Shown here one piece after another: positions 17,277 to 24,972 of a stretch of 64,000 nucleotides of DNA. Both the position numbers and the translations under genes were made by a program. The notes under the pieces are model-generated. The model was not told the DNA's origin. It ran no database searches and saw only the letters and a program-made list of their open reading frames with translations. Position 1 is the stretch's first letter, and every line of letters starts with the position of its first letter. The stretch is from contig CBCTHE010000004.1 of NCBI GenBank assembly GCA_965146665.1, positions 124,001 through 188,000 of the forward strand. Direction: 5' to 3'. The DNA is from Ructibacterium sp965146665. Lineage in GTDB: Bacteria > Bacillota > Clostridia > Monoglobales > Monoglobaceae.

Positions 17277-17564
17277 TTACAGTTCAATACGCGGATTCTC
17301 CCTGGATTGCTTATAGAGAATAAACTTGCTCCCAATGACCTGTACAGTCTGTGCCCCGGTCCGCCGTGCCGCTTCCTCCGCAACGGCCCGTGTATCGGTC
17401 ATGGCATTTTCCAGAACGTGAACCTTGATCAGTTCTCTTGCCTCAAGGGCGTTTTGAAATTGCTCCACAATATTCTCCGTAATGCCGTCCTTCCCCACCT
17501 GATACAGGGCGGGTATCGTATTTGCCATTCCGCGCAGCTTTGCTCTCTGTTTGCTTGTCAGCAT
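17277..17564 (-). CDS. yhbY: YhbY-type CRM-domain RNA-binding protein
   Basis: The protein has 95 aa. I chose ATG 17564 rather than the GTG two codons upstream because GGAGAG is seven bases from the ATG. It opens MLTSKQRAKLRGMANTIPALYQVGKDGI, the classic CRM start, and contains the conserved GxxQ region as RTGAQTVQVIGSKFILYK. Single-CRM YhbY proteins associate with precursor 50S subunits and act in ribosome assembly. It sits between the Spx/ArsC-like and HAD genes, all on one strand with gaps of about 12 nt, indicating co-transcription. Confidence 0.92.
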   Translation of the reverse strand: MLTSKQRAKLRGMANTIPALYQVGKDGITENIVEQFQNALEARELIKVHVLENAMTDTRAVAEEAARRTGAQTVQVIGSKFILYKQSRENPRIEL

Positions 17565-17577
17565 ATGCACACTCTCC

Positions 17578-17934
17578 TCATTTCAATTTTTCTTCCCATT
17601 CAGCTTCCCGAAATCCGGTCAGAACAAAATCTTCCGCAACGATCAGCGGGCGTTTAACCAGCATACCGTCCGCGGCCAGCAGCGCATACTGCTCCTCCTC
17701 GCTCATGTCCGGCAGTTTATCTTTGAGACTCATGGACTTATACAGCAATCCGCTGGTATTAAAAAAGCGTTTCAGCGGCAGACCGCTTCTCTGATGCCAG
17801 AGCTTCAGCTCCTGGGCGGTCGGATTCTCTTCTACGATATGCCTGTCATCAAAGGCAACCTGATTGGCCTCCAGCCACTTCTTCGCCTTCTGACAGGTAG
17901 AGCATTTGGGGTATTCAACAAACAAAACTGACAT
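17578..17934 (-). CDS. Spx/ArsC-family thioredoxin-fold protein
   Basis: The protein has 118 aa. The ArsC/Spx fold begins VLFVEYPKCSTCQKAKKWLEANQVAF, with a CxxC pair at residues 11 and 14. The downstream LLAADGMLVKRPLIVAEDFVLTGFREAEW motif is shared by Spx and YffB-type proteins. Spx itself controls RNA polymerase under disulfide stress, while YffB/ArsC relatives are reductases. The sequence alone does not separate these, and the RNAP-contact residues of Spx are not obvious. It is the first gene of a probable unit with yhbY and the HAD gene. Confidence 0.85.
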   Translation of the reverse strand: MSVLFVEYPKCSTCQKAKKWLEANQVAFDDRHIVEENPTAQELKLWHQRSGLPLKRFFNTSGLLYKSMSLKDKLPDMSEEEQYALLAADGMLVKRPLIVAEDFVLTGFREAEWEEKLK

Positions 17935-17952
17935 ATTGTCTCCTCCTTTGAA

Positions 17953-19191
17953 TTATGATATTGCTGATTCTTTTCGTTTCCGCAGCAGCCACAGTCCGCC
18001 CAGCATCACCAGCGGAAAAATTGTAACAGCCAGCAGTCCGGCCCGCAGTGCACCGTCGCCGCTGCCAGTCAATGCCGAGAGCCCCAATGCCCCCTGGGAC
18101 ACGACCCCTGAGACGGCACCCGCCAATCCGGGGCCGGCGGAACAGCCAAGGTCACCCGCAAGGGCCAGAAAAGCGAACATCGCTGTCCCGCCAAAGGGAA
18201 ACTGCTTTGCAGAAAGACTCGTCACGCCCGGCCACATGAGCCCCACCGACAGGCCGCACAGCGCACATCCCACCAGCGACAGCAGCGGATAGGGAGAGAA
18301 GACCGCCAGAAGATAACTGGCAACACAGCCAAGCCCGCTGACAGCCAGAGCCCGGTTTAAATGGACCCGGTGGCCAAAAATTCCATAAAAGGTACGGCTC
18401 ACCCCCATCAAAACCGCAAACGCGCAGGGGCCCAGCAGGTCGCCCATGGTCTTTGACACCCGCAGTCCAGCCTCGGCAAACAGGGAGGCCCACTGGGCCA
18501 TAGCCTGTTCGGCTGCACCGGAGCATACCATCAGGCAGAGCAGGATCCAAAACACCTTCTTCTGAAACAGTTTCCGGACGGGAATCTGCTCGGCCCCATC
18601 CTCCACCAGCCGGCACAGCGGGACTTTAGCAAAGAAGAATATGTTGAACAGCGGGATCAGAGACCAGACCATGGGCAGATACCGCCATTTTTCTGTTCCT
18701 ATCGTCGTGAAATAAAGGGTAGACAGTAAAATCACGCCCACCTGCCCCCAGCAATAGAAGGAGTGCAGGAGGCTCATGCTGGAGGATTTCTTATCCCCGG
18801 GCAGGGATTCCACAATGGGGCTGATCAGCACCTCTGCAAGGCCGCCGCCCACTGCGTTGACTCCCACCGCCAGACAGAGGCCGGCGAACGGACTTGGCAT
18901 ACTATACGGCAGAATTCCCAGCAGGCAGAGCCCTGCAAAGGCAAGGACATGCGACAGCACAGCCGACACCCGGTAACCGATCCGGTCAATGACCTTGGCA
19001 AATACCAAATCGGTGACAAGCTGAATCCCAAAGTTCATGGAGATCAGCATGGTAATCGCCTCCAGAGATATGTGAAATTCCCGCTGAAACGTAAGAAACA
19101 GCAGGGGCGGCAGATTGTTCACAACAGCCTGGGTGATATACCCCAGATAGCATGCCCGTCTCGTGTGTCCATAATGCAGTCGTCCCGTCAT
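17953..19191 (-). CDS. Major facilitator superfamily transporter
   Basis: The protein has 412 aa if it starts at ATG 19191, eight bases after GAGGA. An alternative ATG at 19224 has no SD. Twelve hydrophobic segments are visible. The MFS loop 2-3 motif appears as DLVFAKVIDRIGYR, and the central loop is short. It resembles sugar/FucP-like or YfkF-like MFS members, but the substrate is unknown. It is divergent from an amidohydrolase gene, and both have their own sigma-A promoters. Confidence 0.85.
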   Translation of the reverse strand: MTGRLHYGHTRRACYLGYITQAVVNNLPPLLFLTFQREFHISLEAITMLISMNFGIQLVTDLVFAKVIDRIGYRVSAVLSHVLAFAGLCLLGILPYSMPSPFAGLCLAVGVNAVGGGLAEVLISPIVESLPGDKKSSSMSLLHSFYCWGQVGVILLSTLYFTTIGTEKWRYLPMVWSLIPLFNIFFFAKVPLCRLVEDGAEQIPVRKLFQKKVFWILLCLMVCSGAAEQAMAQWASLFAEAGLRVSKTMGDLLGPCAFAVLMGVSRTFYGIFGHRVHLNRALAVSGLGCVASYLLAVFSPYPLLSLVGCALCGLSVGLMWPGVTSLSAKQFPFGGTAMFAFLALAGDLGCSAGPGLAGAVSGVVSQGALGLSALTGSGDGALRAGLLAVTIFPLVMLGGLWLLRKRKESAIS

Positions 19192-19248
19192 CTTGTACGT
19201 CCTCTTCTTTCTATACCATTTCATAAATCAGCATTTTCAGCAGTCACC

Positions 19249-19277
19249 ATTATAGCAAAGGAAAGCGGAAAATACAA
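19249..19277 (-). promoter_or_regulatory. Sigma-A promoter of the MFS gene
   Basis: Minus strand TTGTAT (19272-19277), 17 bp, TATAAT (19249-19254), preceded by an upstream AT-poor tract. Confidence 0.6.
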
Positions 19278-19296
19278 CCATAAAAACCGCTTTTAC

Positions 19297-19396
19297 TTGC
19301 AATTTGTGAAAGATGTGGTATACTGAAAAGAAAAGCCGAAGCCTTTGTGTGAATCTCTGAGACCGCCCGCCCACAGGCGGTCCAGGACTGCGGCTT
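19297..19396 (+). promoter_or_regulatory. Promoter and structured leader of the amidohydrolase gene
   Basis: TTGCAA (19297-19302), 16 bp, TATACT (19319-19324). The leader then holds GACCGCC/GGCGGTC (19361-19367 with 19376-19382), nested inside GAAGCC/GGCTTC (about 19338-19343 with 19391-19396). No U-tract follows, so this is not a plain terminator; it may be a leader structure or chance. Confidence 0.45.
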
Positions 19397-19430
19397 CAAC
19401 GCATTGTGGACAGAAAGGCAGAACCGTGAC

Positions 19431-20213
19431 ATGATTATTGATGCGCATGCGCATATTTTTCCGGATAAGATCAGCAGGGCCGCCGTACGCGGCATTTCCG
19501 AATTCTATGACATTCCCATTCCCTATGACGGCACAGCAGAGACCCTGATTTCCCTGGGGGCTCAGGCCGGTGTGACGAGGTTTATTGTCCAGTCCGTCGC
19601 TACGGTACCGGAACAGGTCCCGAGTATTAACCGTTTCATTGCCCAGTCGGTATCCGAACACCCAGACGCGCTGATTGGCTTCATGGCCCTGCATCCGGAT
19701 TTCCCGGATATACAGGGGGCGCTCAGCAATGCGGCACAGGACGGTCTCAAAGGGATCAAACTGCATCCGGATTTTCAACAGTTCTGCATTGATGATCCCC
19801 GGGCATATCCCATCTATGAGGCCGCCGGGGACCGTTTTCCAATCCTGATGCATATGGGTGACACCAGATACCCGTACAGCAAGCCGGAGCGCTTGGCGAA
19901 GGTTTTGGATGATTTCCCAAAGCTCCGCGTCATCGCGGCGCATTTCGGCGGCTGGTCCGAATGGGATGACGCTGAAAAGTATTTGAAAGGCCAACGGGTT
20001 TGGGTGGACAGCTCCAGCACCAGCCATTGGGTGTCCGGCCAGCGTCTTCGGGAGCTCATTGCTTTCTACGGTCCGGACCATGTACTCTTTGGCACCGACT
20101 ATCCTATGTGGAATCACGCGGATGAACGCGCCGCGCTGGAGCGGCTTGGGCTTCCACCCGCAGTTATGGAACAAATCCTGTATAAAAACGCGGAGGCCCT
20201 GCTCGGACTCTAA
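19431..20213 (+). CDS. Amidohydrolase-2 family metal-dependent hydrolase
   Basis: The protein has 260 aa. ATG 19431 begins MIIDAHAHIFP, the standard opening, which places the HxH metal ligands at residues 5 and 7; the SD is weak. Further ligands are the His of GIKLHPDFQ, HMGD (near 140), AAHFGG (near 170) and the Asp of FGTDYPMW (near 225). This is the TIM-barrel amidohydrolase-2 family (ACMSD/uronate-isomerase-like hydrolases or decarboxylases). The substrate cannot be assigned. It is divergent from the MFS transporter, which might import the substrate; that is inference. Confidence 0.88.
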   Translation: MIIDAHAHIFPDKISRAAVRGISEFYDIPIPYDGTAETLISLGAQAGVTRFIVQSVATVPEQVPSINRFIAQSVSEHPDALIGFMALHPDFPDIQGALSNAAQDGLKGIKLHPDFQQFCIDDPRAYPIYEAAGDRFPILMHMGDTRYPYSKPERLAKVLDDFPKLRVIAAHFGGWSEWDDAEKYLKGQRVWVDSSSTSHWVSGQRLRELIAFYGPDHVLFGTDYPMWNHADERAALERLGLPPAVMEQILYKNAEALLGL

Positions 20214-20218
20214 TACAC

Positions 20219-20246
20219 AAAAGCCCTGTGAGAAATCACAGGGCCA
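20219..20246 (-). terminator. Terminator downstream of clpE-like gene
   Basis: GCCCTGTGA-GAAA-TCACAGGGC (20223-20244). Read on the minus strand the stem is followed by TTTTGTGT. It lies 220 nt past the stop of the clpE-like gene and shares a 15-nt sequence with the next hairpin. Confidence 0.55.
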
Positions 20247-20399
20247 GGCGTGTCAAAAAGATCGATTTAAGAGTATTCTTCCGTACATGATATCCCCACC
20301 CGCAACCCCCCAAAGACGAAGCGAGCATGTCTTTATACTGACAGAGATCAAGCGGGCACAGGCTTTCCAGACTCATTCCAAATTCAGATTTATTGGAAT

Positions 20400-20436
20400 G
20401 CTCCGCCCTGTGAGAAATCCGGCGGAGCTCTTTTTA
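20400..20436 (+). terminator. Plus-strand intrinsic terminator
   Basis: GCTCCGCC (20400-20407) pairs with GGCGGAGC (20421-20428), followed by TCTTTTTAT. It probably ends transcription from the amidohydrolase gene. The 20214-20465 interval has no gene. Confidence 0.7.
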
Positions 20437-20465
20437 TGCATTAACCGAGTTTCTGATGGACAAAC

Positions 20466-22850
20466 CTAGCGGTTCACATATACGGCAAGGATGCCGCCGG
20501 CGGTATCCACTTCCGCTTCCATGCCCGCCTGAAGCTCGCCCGCAATCAGCTTCTGTGCCAGAGCATCCTCCAGATACCGCTCAATATACCGACGCAGGGG
20601 CCGGGCGCCATAAGCCTTTTGGTATCCATGGTCCAGAATATAGCGTTTGGCATTTTCCGATACCGTGAGCCGGATATCCTTTTCCTTCAGTCCGTCCCGC
20701 AGATCATCCAGCATCAAGTCAACAATCTGCAGCAGTTCGTCCTTCTTCAGCTCCTTAAAGATAACAGTTTCATCCACCCGGTTCAGAAACTCAGGCCGGA
20801 ACAGGGACTTTAAAGCCCGCTCCACCTTCATACTGACCGCCTCGTCATCCTCATTAAAGCCCACCACGTTGGAACGCTGATCACTCCCGGCGTTGGAGGT
20901 CATGATGATGATGGTATTTTCAAAGGAGACGGTTTTTCCATGGCTGTCCGTAATTCTGCCGTCATCCAAAATCTGGAGCAGAATGTTAAATACGTCCTCG
21001 TGCGCCTTTTCAATCTCATCCAGCAAAATGACCGAATAGGGATGCCTGCGGATTTTTTCCGTGAGCTGTCCCGCGTCATCATATCCCACATAGCCCGGCG
21101 GCGAACCGATCAGCTTTGCCACCGAATGCTTCTCCATATACTCCGACATATCCAGCCGGATCAGGGAGTCCTCGCCGTCAAAAACCTCCTGGGCAATCCG
21201 CTTGACCAGCTCTGTCTTACCCACACCGGTTGGTCCCACAAAAATGAAGGACACCGGCCGGCGTTTCAGGCTGATTCCCGCTCTCTTTCTGCGGATCGCG
21301 CGTGCCACTGCCTGGACCGCCTCATCCTGGCCGATCAGCCGTTTGTGGAGCCGCTCCTCCAGATTGATCAGCCGGCTGGTCTCATATTCGCTGATATGCT
21401 TCACCGGGATCTTGGTCCAGAGCTCAATCACAGCGGCCACGTCCTCCACGGTCAGCTCCCTGACCGCCTCGGTTTCCAGCACTCTGAGCCGCTCCTGTAT
21501 CTTGCACTCCCGGCTTTTCAGATCCGCGGCCTTCTGATATGCCTCAATGGAATCCGCGCCGGCCGCCTCCTCCTTCTCGCTCTGCAGCTGCTCCAGCTCC
21601 AGCTTCAGCCGCTCTGTCTCAATCAGCGCGGTGTTTTCCAGATTGGCCTTTGATGCGGCTTCGTCTATAACATCAATCGCCTTGTCCGGCAGAAACCGGT
21701 CGCTGATATACCGCTCTGAAAGCACCGCGGCGGTTCGGATCAGGTCGTCCGGAATGCGGACCTTGTGATACGCTTCATAGTAATCCTTGATACCCTTGAG
21801 AATTTCGATGGTATCCTCCACGGTGGGCTCTTCTATCAGCACAGTCTGGAACCGGCGTTCCAGCGCGGCGTCCTTTTCAATATGTTTTCTATACTCCTCA
21901 ATGGTGGTTGCGCCGATGACCTGTATTTCACCGCGGGAAAGGGCAGGCTTTAAAATATTGCCGGCATTCATGCCCCCCTCTGCGTCCCCGGCCGAGGCTA
22001 TGGTATGGATCTCATCAATGACAAGAATGATATTGCCCAGCCGCTTGACCTCCTCAATGATATTCCGCAGCCTGGACTCAAACTGCCCCCGAAACTGCGT
22101 CCCCGCCACAACGGCCGCCATATCCAGCAGATAGATCTCATAGTTCAGCAGTTTTGCAGGCACCTCACCCTTGACGATTTTCAGGGCAAGTCCCTCCGCT
22201 ATCGCGGTTTTTCCCACACCGGGCTCACCGATCAGGCAAGGGTTGTTTTTGGTTCTGCGGTTAAGAATCTGCGCCGTACGCGCCATTTCCTTTTCACGTC
22301 CGATCACCCGGTCAATCTGGCCGCTCTTAGCCTTTGCCGTCAGATTCACCGCATAGGTATCCAGGTTCTTTTTCTTCTTCGCCTTTTTTTCCTTCGCCTT
22401 TTTATCTGTGCCGGCCTTTTCCTGATTCTCAGCCCCCTGACCGCCCTGGGAGCCAAACAGCCTGTTCATGAGCTCAAATGGGTTTTTCTGCATACTGCGG
22501 CTCATATTCTCCTCTTCCTCTGTTTCCTCCGGCGTATCCTCCTCATCTTCCCCGTCCGGTTCTGCGCTGTCCTCCGCATCGGAACCCGACAGCTCTGCCC
22601 GCATCATCTTAACGCCGTCCTCCAGATTAAAATCGTCCCCCATCTCCTCGAGCATAGCGGACATTTCCCGGTTCAGACCATCCATTTCCTCTGGATTGAT
22701 CCCCATATTCTGCATGATTTCATTGACAGGGCCAAGGTTGAGCTCCTTCGCGCAGGTGAGGCAATAACCCTCATTGACCGGCTTTCCATCTATATCTAAT
22801 TTGCTGATATATACCACAGCTAAATTTTTATGACATTTGCAGCACAACAT
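20466..22850 (-). CDS. clpE: ClpE-like AAA+ ATPase with N-terminal zinc finger
   Basis: The protein has 794 aa. The start is ATG 22850 with AGGAGG eight bases upstream. CxxC pairs at residues 3/6 and 30/33 form an N-terminal zinc finger, as in ClpE. ClpC-type N repeats are absent, and an acidic/Lys-rich linker covers about residues 85-165. AAA+ module 1 has Walker A GEPGVGKT (208-215) and IDEIHTI; module 2 has GPTGVGKT (539-546) and LLDEIEKAH. A VGF loop (SNVVGFNEDDE) matches the ClpP-docking tripeptide, so it should feed ClpP. It unfolds proteins for degradation in stress and protein quality control. No CtsR site was found upstream. Confidence 0.9.
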   Translation of the reverse strand: MLCCKCHKNLAVVYISKLDIDGKPVNEGYCLTCAKELNLGPVNEIMQNMGINPEEMDGLNREMSAMLEEMGDDFNLEDGVKMMRAELSGSDAEDSAEPDGEDEEDTPEETEEEENMSRSMQKNPFELMNRLFGSQGGQGAENQEKAGTDKKAKEKKAKKKKNLDTYAVNLTAKAKSGQIDRVIGREKEMARTAQILNRRTKNNPCLIGEPGVGKTAIAEGLALKIVKGEVPAKLLNYEIYLLDMAAVVAGTQFRGQFESRLRNIIEEVKRLGNIILVIDEIHTIASAGDAEGGMNAGNILKPALSRGEIQVIGATTIEEYRKHIEKDAALERRFQTVLIEEPTVEDTIEILKGIKDYYEAYHKVRIPDDLIRTAAVLSERYISDRFLPDKAIDVIDEAASKANLENTALIETERLKLELEQLQSEKEEAAGADSIEAYQKAADLKSRECKIQERLRVLETEAVRELTVEDVAAVIELWTKIPVKHISEYETSRLINLEERLHKRLIGQDEAVQAVARAIRRKRAGISLKRRPVSFIFVGPTGVGKTELVKRIAQEVFDGEDSLIRLDMSEYMEKHSVAKLIGSPPGYVGYDDAGQLTEKIRRHPYSVILLDEIEKAHEDVFNILLQILDDGRITDSHGKTVSFENTIIIMTSNAGSDQRSNVVGFNEDDEAVSMKVERALKSLFRPEFLNRVDETVIFKELKKDELLQIVDLMLDDLRDGLKEKDIRLTVSENAKRYILDHGYQKAYGARPLRRYIERYLEDALAQKLIAGELQAGMEAEVDTAGGILAVYVNR

Positions 22851-22925
22851 ACGATGCACCTCCTAATTCGTAGATTATAGCATAACTATCCCCGGATTGC
22901 AACCCAAATCCCCTTGGGCTCCCGC

Positions 22926-23483
22926 TCAAAAAATATCCAGATGCTCCAGCAAAATCTTGATTCCCATGAGGATCAGCACGATCCCGCCGAAAATCTCCGC
23001 CCTGGATTTATACTTGCATCCAAAGATATTGCCCACCATGAGCCCGGCCGCGGAGAGGACAAAGGTCACCGCCCCAATGAAACAGACGGCCGGAAGGATA
23101 TGTACCTGCAGAAAAGCAAATGTCACGCCGACCGCCAGGGCGTCAATGCTGGTTGCCACAGCGAGGGGGAGCATGGCGCGGAAGGCAAAGGACGCATTCA
23201 CATGCTCCTCGCTGCCCCGCGCCTCCCGGATCATATTGACGCCGATTGCCCCCAGAAGGAAAAAGGCAATCCAATGATCGATATTGGTAATGAGCGATTG
23301 AAACTGCACCCCAAGCAGGTAGCCGGCCAGCGGCATCAGGGCCTGGAACCCGCCGAAATACAGCCCAACCGTCAGCTCATGCCTCGGGCGCACCTTTTCC
23401 ACAGACAGGCCTTTGCAGACGGATACCGCGAAGGCGTCCATGGACAGCCCCACCGCAATTACAAACAACTCCCATAAGCTCAT
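22926..23483 (-). CDS. mntP: MntP-family manganese efflux pump
   Basis: The protein has 185 aa, the normal MntP length. ATG 23483 follows AAAGGAGG and starts MSLWELFVIAVGLSMDAFAVSVCKGL. Six helices in two repeats are seen; the acidic residues in SMDAFAVS and TSIDALAVG (helices 1 and 4) are the conserved metal-binding Asp residues of the family. It exports Mn2+. A yybP-ykoY riboswitch with a terminator lies directly upstream, so expression is predicted to rise with Mn2+. An upstream in-frame reading frame is riboswitch sequence, not coding. Confidence 0.94.
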   Translation of the reverse strand: MSLWELFVIAVGLSMDAFAVSVCKGLSVEKVRPRHELTVGLYFGGFQALMPLAGYLLGVQFQSLITNIDHWIAFFLLGAIGVNMIREARGSEEHVNASFAFRAMLPLAVATSIDALAVGVTFAFLQVHILPAVCFIGAVTFVLSAAGLMVGNIFGCKYKSRAEIFGGIVLILMGIKILLEHLDIF

Positions 23484-23579
23484 TTCACGTCCTCCTTTGA
23501 TTCGAGCCTGTTCATACAAATAATTCCATAAAAAGCCCGCCAAACCAGCGGTATTCCCTGACGCCTTCTTATGCCAGGC

Positions 23580-23622
23580 CAAAAAAAGAGAGACTCCACC
23601 TGTGTGTGCACAGATAAGTCTC
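23580..23622 (-). terminator. Riboswitch-controlled terminator before mntP
   Basis: Minus strand GAGACT..AGTCTC (23617-23622 with 23590-23595) encloses CTGTG/CACAG and is followed by a run of seven U (23581-23587). Its 5' arm contains CUUAU, which also pairs in P1 of the aptamer. Confidence 0.8.
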
Positions 23623-23710
23623 ATCATTTAAAACAGAGCCAGGAAGCAGTACTTCCAGTATGTTGACTCAGCTACGCCGCGGCGCCGACTACTCCCTTAT
23701 TGTCTTCTGC
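23614..23710 (-). promoter_or_regulatory. yybP-ykoY manganese riboswitch
   Basis: On the minus strand the RNA reads AAUAAGGGAGUAGUCGG, then GC-rich P2/P3 sequence, then GAGUCAACAUACUGG. GGGAGUAG and the CAUACU-type element are the conserved loops (L1 and L3) of the Mn2+-sensing yybP-ykoY class. P1 can form from AUAAG (about 23696-23700) and CUUAU (23614-23618). The gene downstream is mntP, a typical target of this class. Exact ends are approximate. Confidence 0.82.
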
Positions 23711-23882
23711 CCTTTCGGATTCCCAGATCCGGACCTGATTCACACTCTATCAGTTTATGCGGCCAAGCCCGGTAAAATCCCTTCTTGGTAAAATACCATA
23801 TTTTTACCAGCCTGTCAAGCCTTTTTCCGCCCGCACCTCCGGAACCGCGCCTGTTTGGCACGGCGCCGGATCAGGCTCAGTT

Positions 23883-24953
23883 TCAGCCGCCGAAACAGAT
23901 TCCCATTTCGCGGGCACACTGAATTTCCTCACAGTCCGTTGGAACAGCCTTGAGCTTTCCAGCCACATCCGCCAGAGGAACCGGTACAATTGAGCCATGC
24001 TGCAGGGCCACCATACAGCCGTACTTCTCCTTTTTGATCAACTGGGCCGCCGCCGTGCCAAACCGGGTGGAGAGCACCCGGTCATAGGGACATGGACTGC
24101 CGCCCCGCTGGAAGTGGCCGGGCACGGTGACCCGAATCTCATTGCCGCAGACCTCGGCCAGTTCCTCTGCGATCCGGTAGGAAATGGACGGGTATTTCAT
24201 TTCAGCCCGCGCGGCCTTGAACGCTTTTTTCTTCATATTGGCCTCGTCAACGCTCAGGGCGCCCTCAGCCACAGCCAGAATGGAAAAGCGCTTGCCCGCC
24301 TGCTCCCGGCGTTCGATCTCCGCGGCAACACACTTGATGTCATAGGGAATCTCCGGAAGCAGGATCACATCCGCACCGCCGGCAATCCCGGCGTACAGCG
24401 TGAGCCAGCCCACCTTGTGTCCCATGACCTCCACGATAAAGACCCGTCCGTGCGAGGTTGCTGTGGTGTGAATCCGGTCGATCACATCGGTGGCAATATC
24501 CATAGCGCTTTGAAAACCGAACGTCATGTCCGTTCCCCATACGTCATTGTCGATCGTCTTTGGCAGTCCAATGACATTCAAGCCCTCTTCTGACAGAAGA
24601 TTGGCGGTCTTATGCGTCCCGTTTCCGCCAAGAACCACCAGACAGTCAAGCTCCATGTCCTTGTAGTTCTTCTTCATGTTTTTGACCTTATCCACATCAT
24701 CCACCACCCGCATGAGCTTAAACGGCTGCCGCGACGTTCCAAGGATGGTGCCGCCCCGTGTCAGGATCCCCGAAAAATCCTGTTCCTTCATCTCCTTGTA
24801 GTTTCCATAGATCAGGCCGCTGTATCCATCCTGAATCCCATAGATGGCGATATCCTCAGGGAACTCCCGGTATAGCGCCTTGGCAACCCCGCGGATTGCC
24901 GCGTTCAGGCCCTGACAGTCTCCGCCGCTGGTTAAAATTCCAATTTTTTTCAT
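23883..24953 (-). CDS. pfkA: 6-phosphofructokinase (group III type)
   Basis: The protein has 356 aa. ATG 24953 follows GGGAGGAAG and gives MKKIGILTSGGDCQGLNAAIRG. The active-site loop is LGGNGTHKTA (residues 108-117): Gly112 occupies the position that is Gly in ATP-dependent and Asp in PPi-dependent enzymes. PKTIDND (131-137) carries Lys132, typical of PPi-type and group III enzymes, plus the catalytic Asp. The usual Mg-binding Asp of GGDG is Asn111. It phosphorylates fructose 6-phosphate; ATP is the more likely donor. It lies 19 nt downstream of ppk, in one operon. Confidence 0.92.
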   Translation of the reverse strand: MKKIGILTSGGDCQGLNAAIRGVAKALYREFPEDIAIYGIQDGYSGLIYGNYKEMKEQDFSGILTRGGTILGTSRQPFKLMRVVDDVDKVKNMKKNYKDMELDCLVVLGGNGTHKTANLLSEEGLNVIGLPKTIDNDVWGTDMTFGFQSAMDIATDVIDRIHTTATSHGRVFIVEVMGHKVGWLTLYAGIAGGADVILLPEIPYDIKCVAAEIERREQAGKRFSILAVAEGALSVDEANMKKKAFKAARAEMKYPSISYRIAEELAEVCGNEIRVTVPGHFQRGGSPCPYDRVLSTRFGTAAAQLIKKEKYGCMVALQHGSIVPVPLADVAGKLKAVPTDCEEIQCAREMGICFGG

Positions 24954-24972
24954 ATGCTCTTCCTCCCGTATA

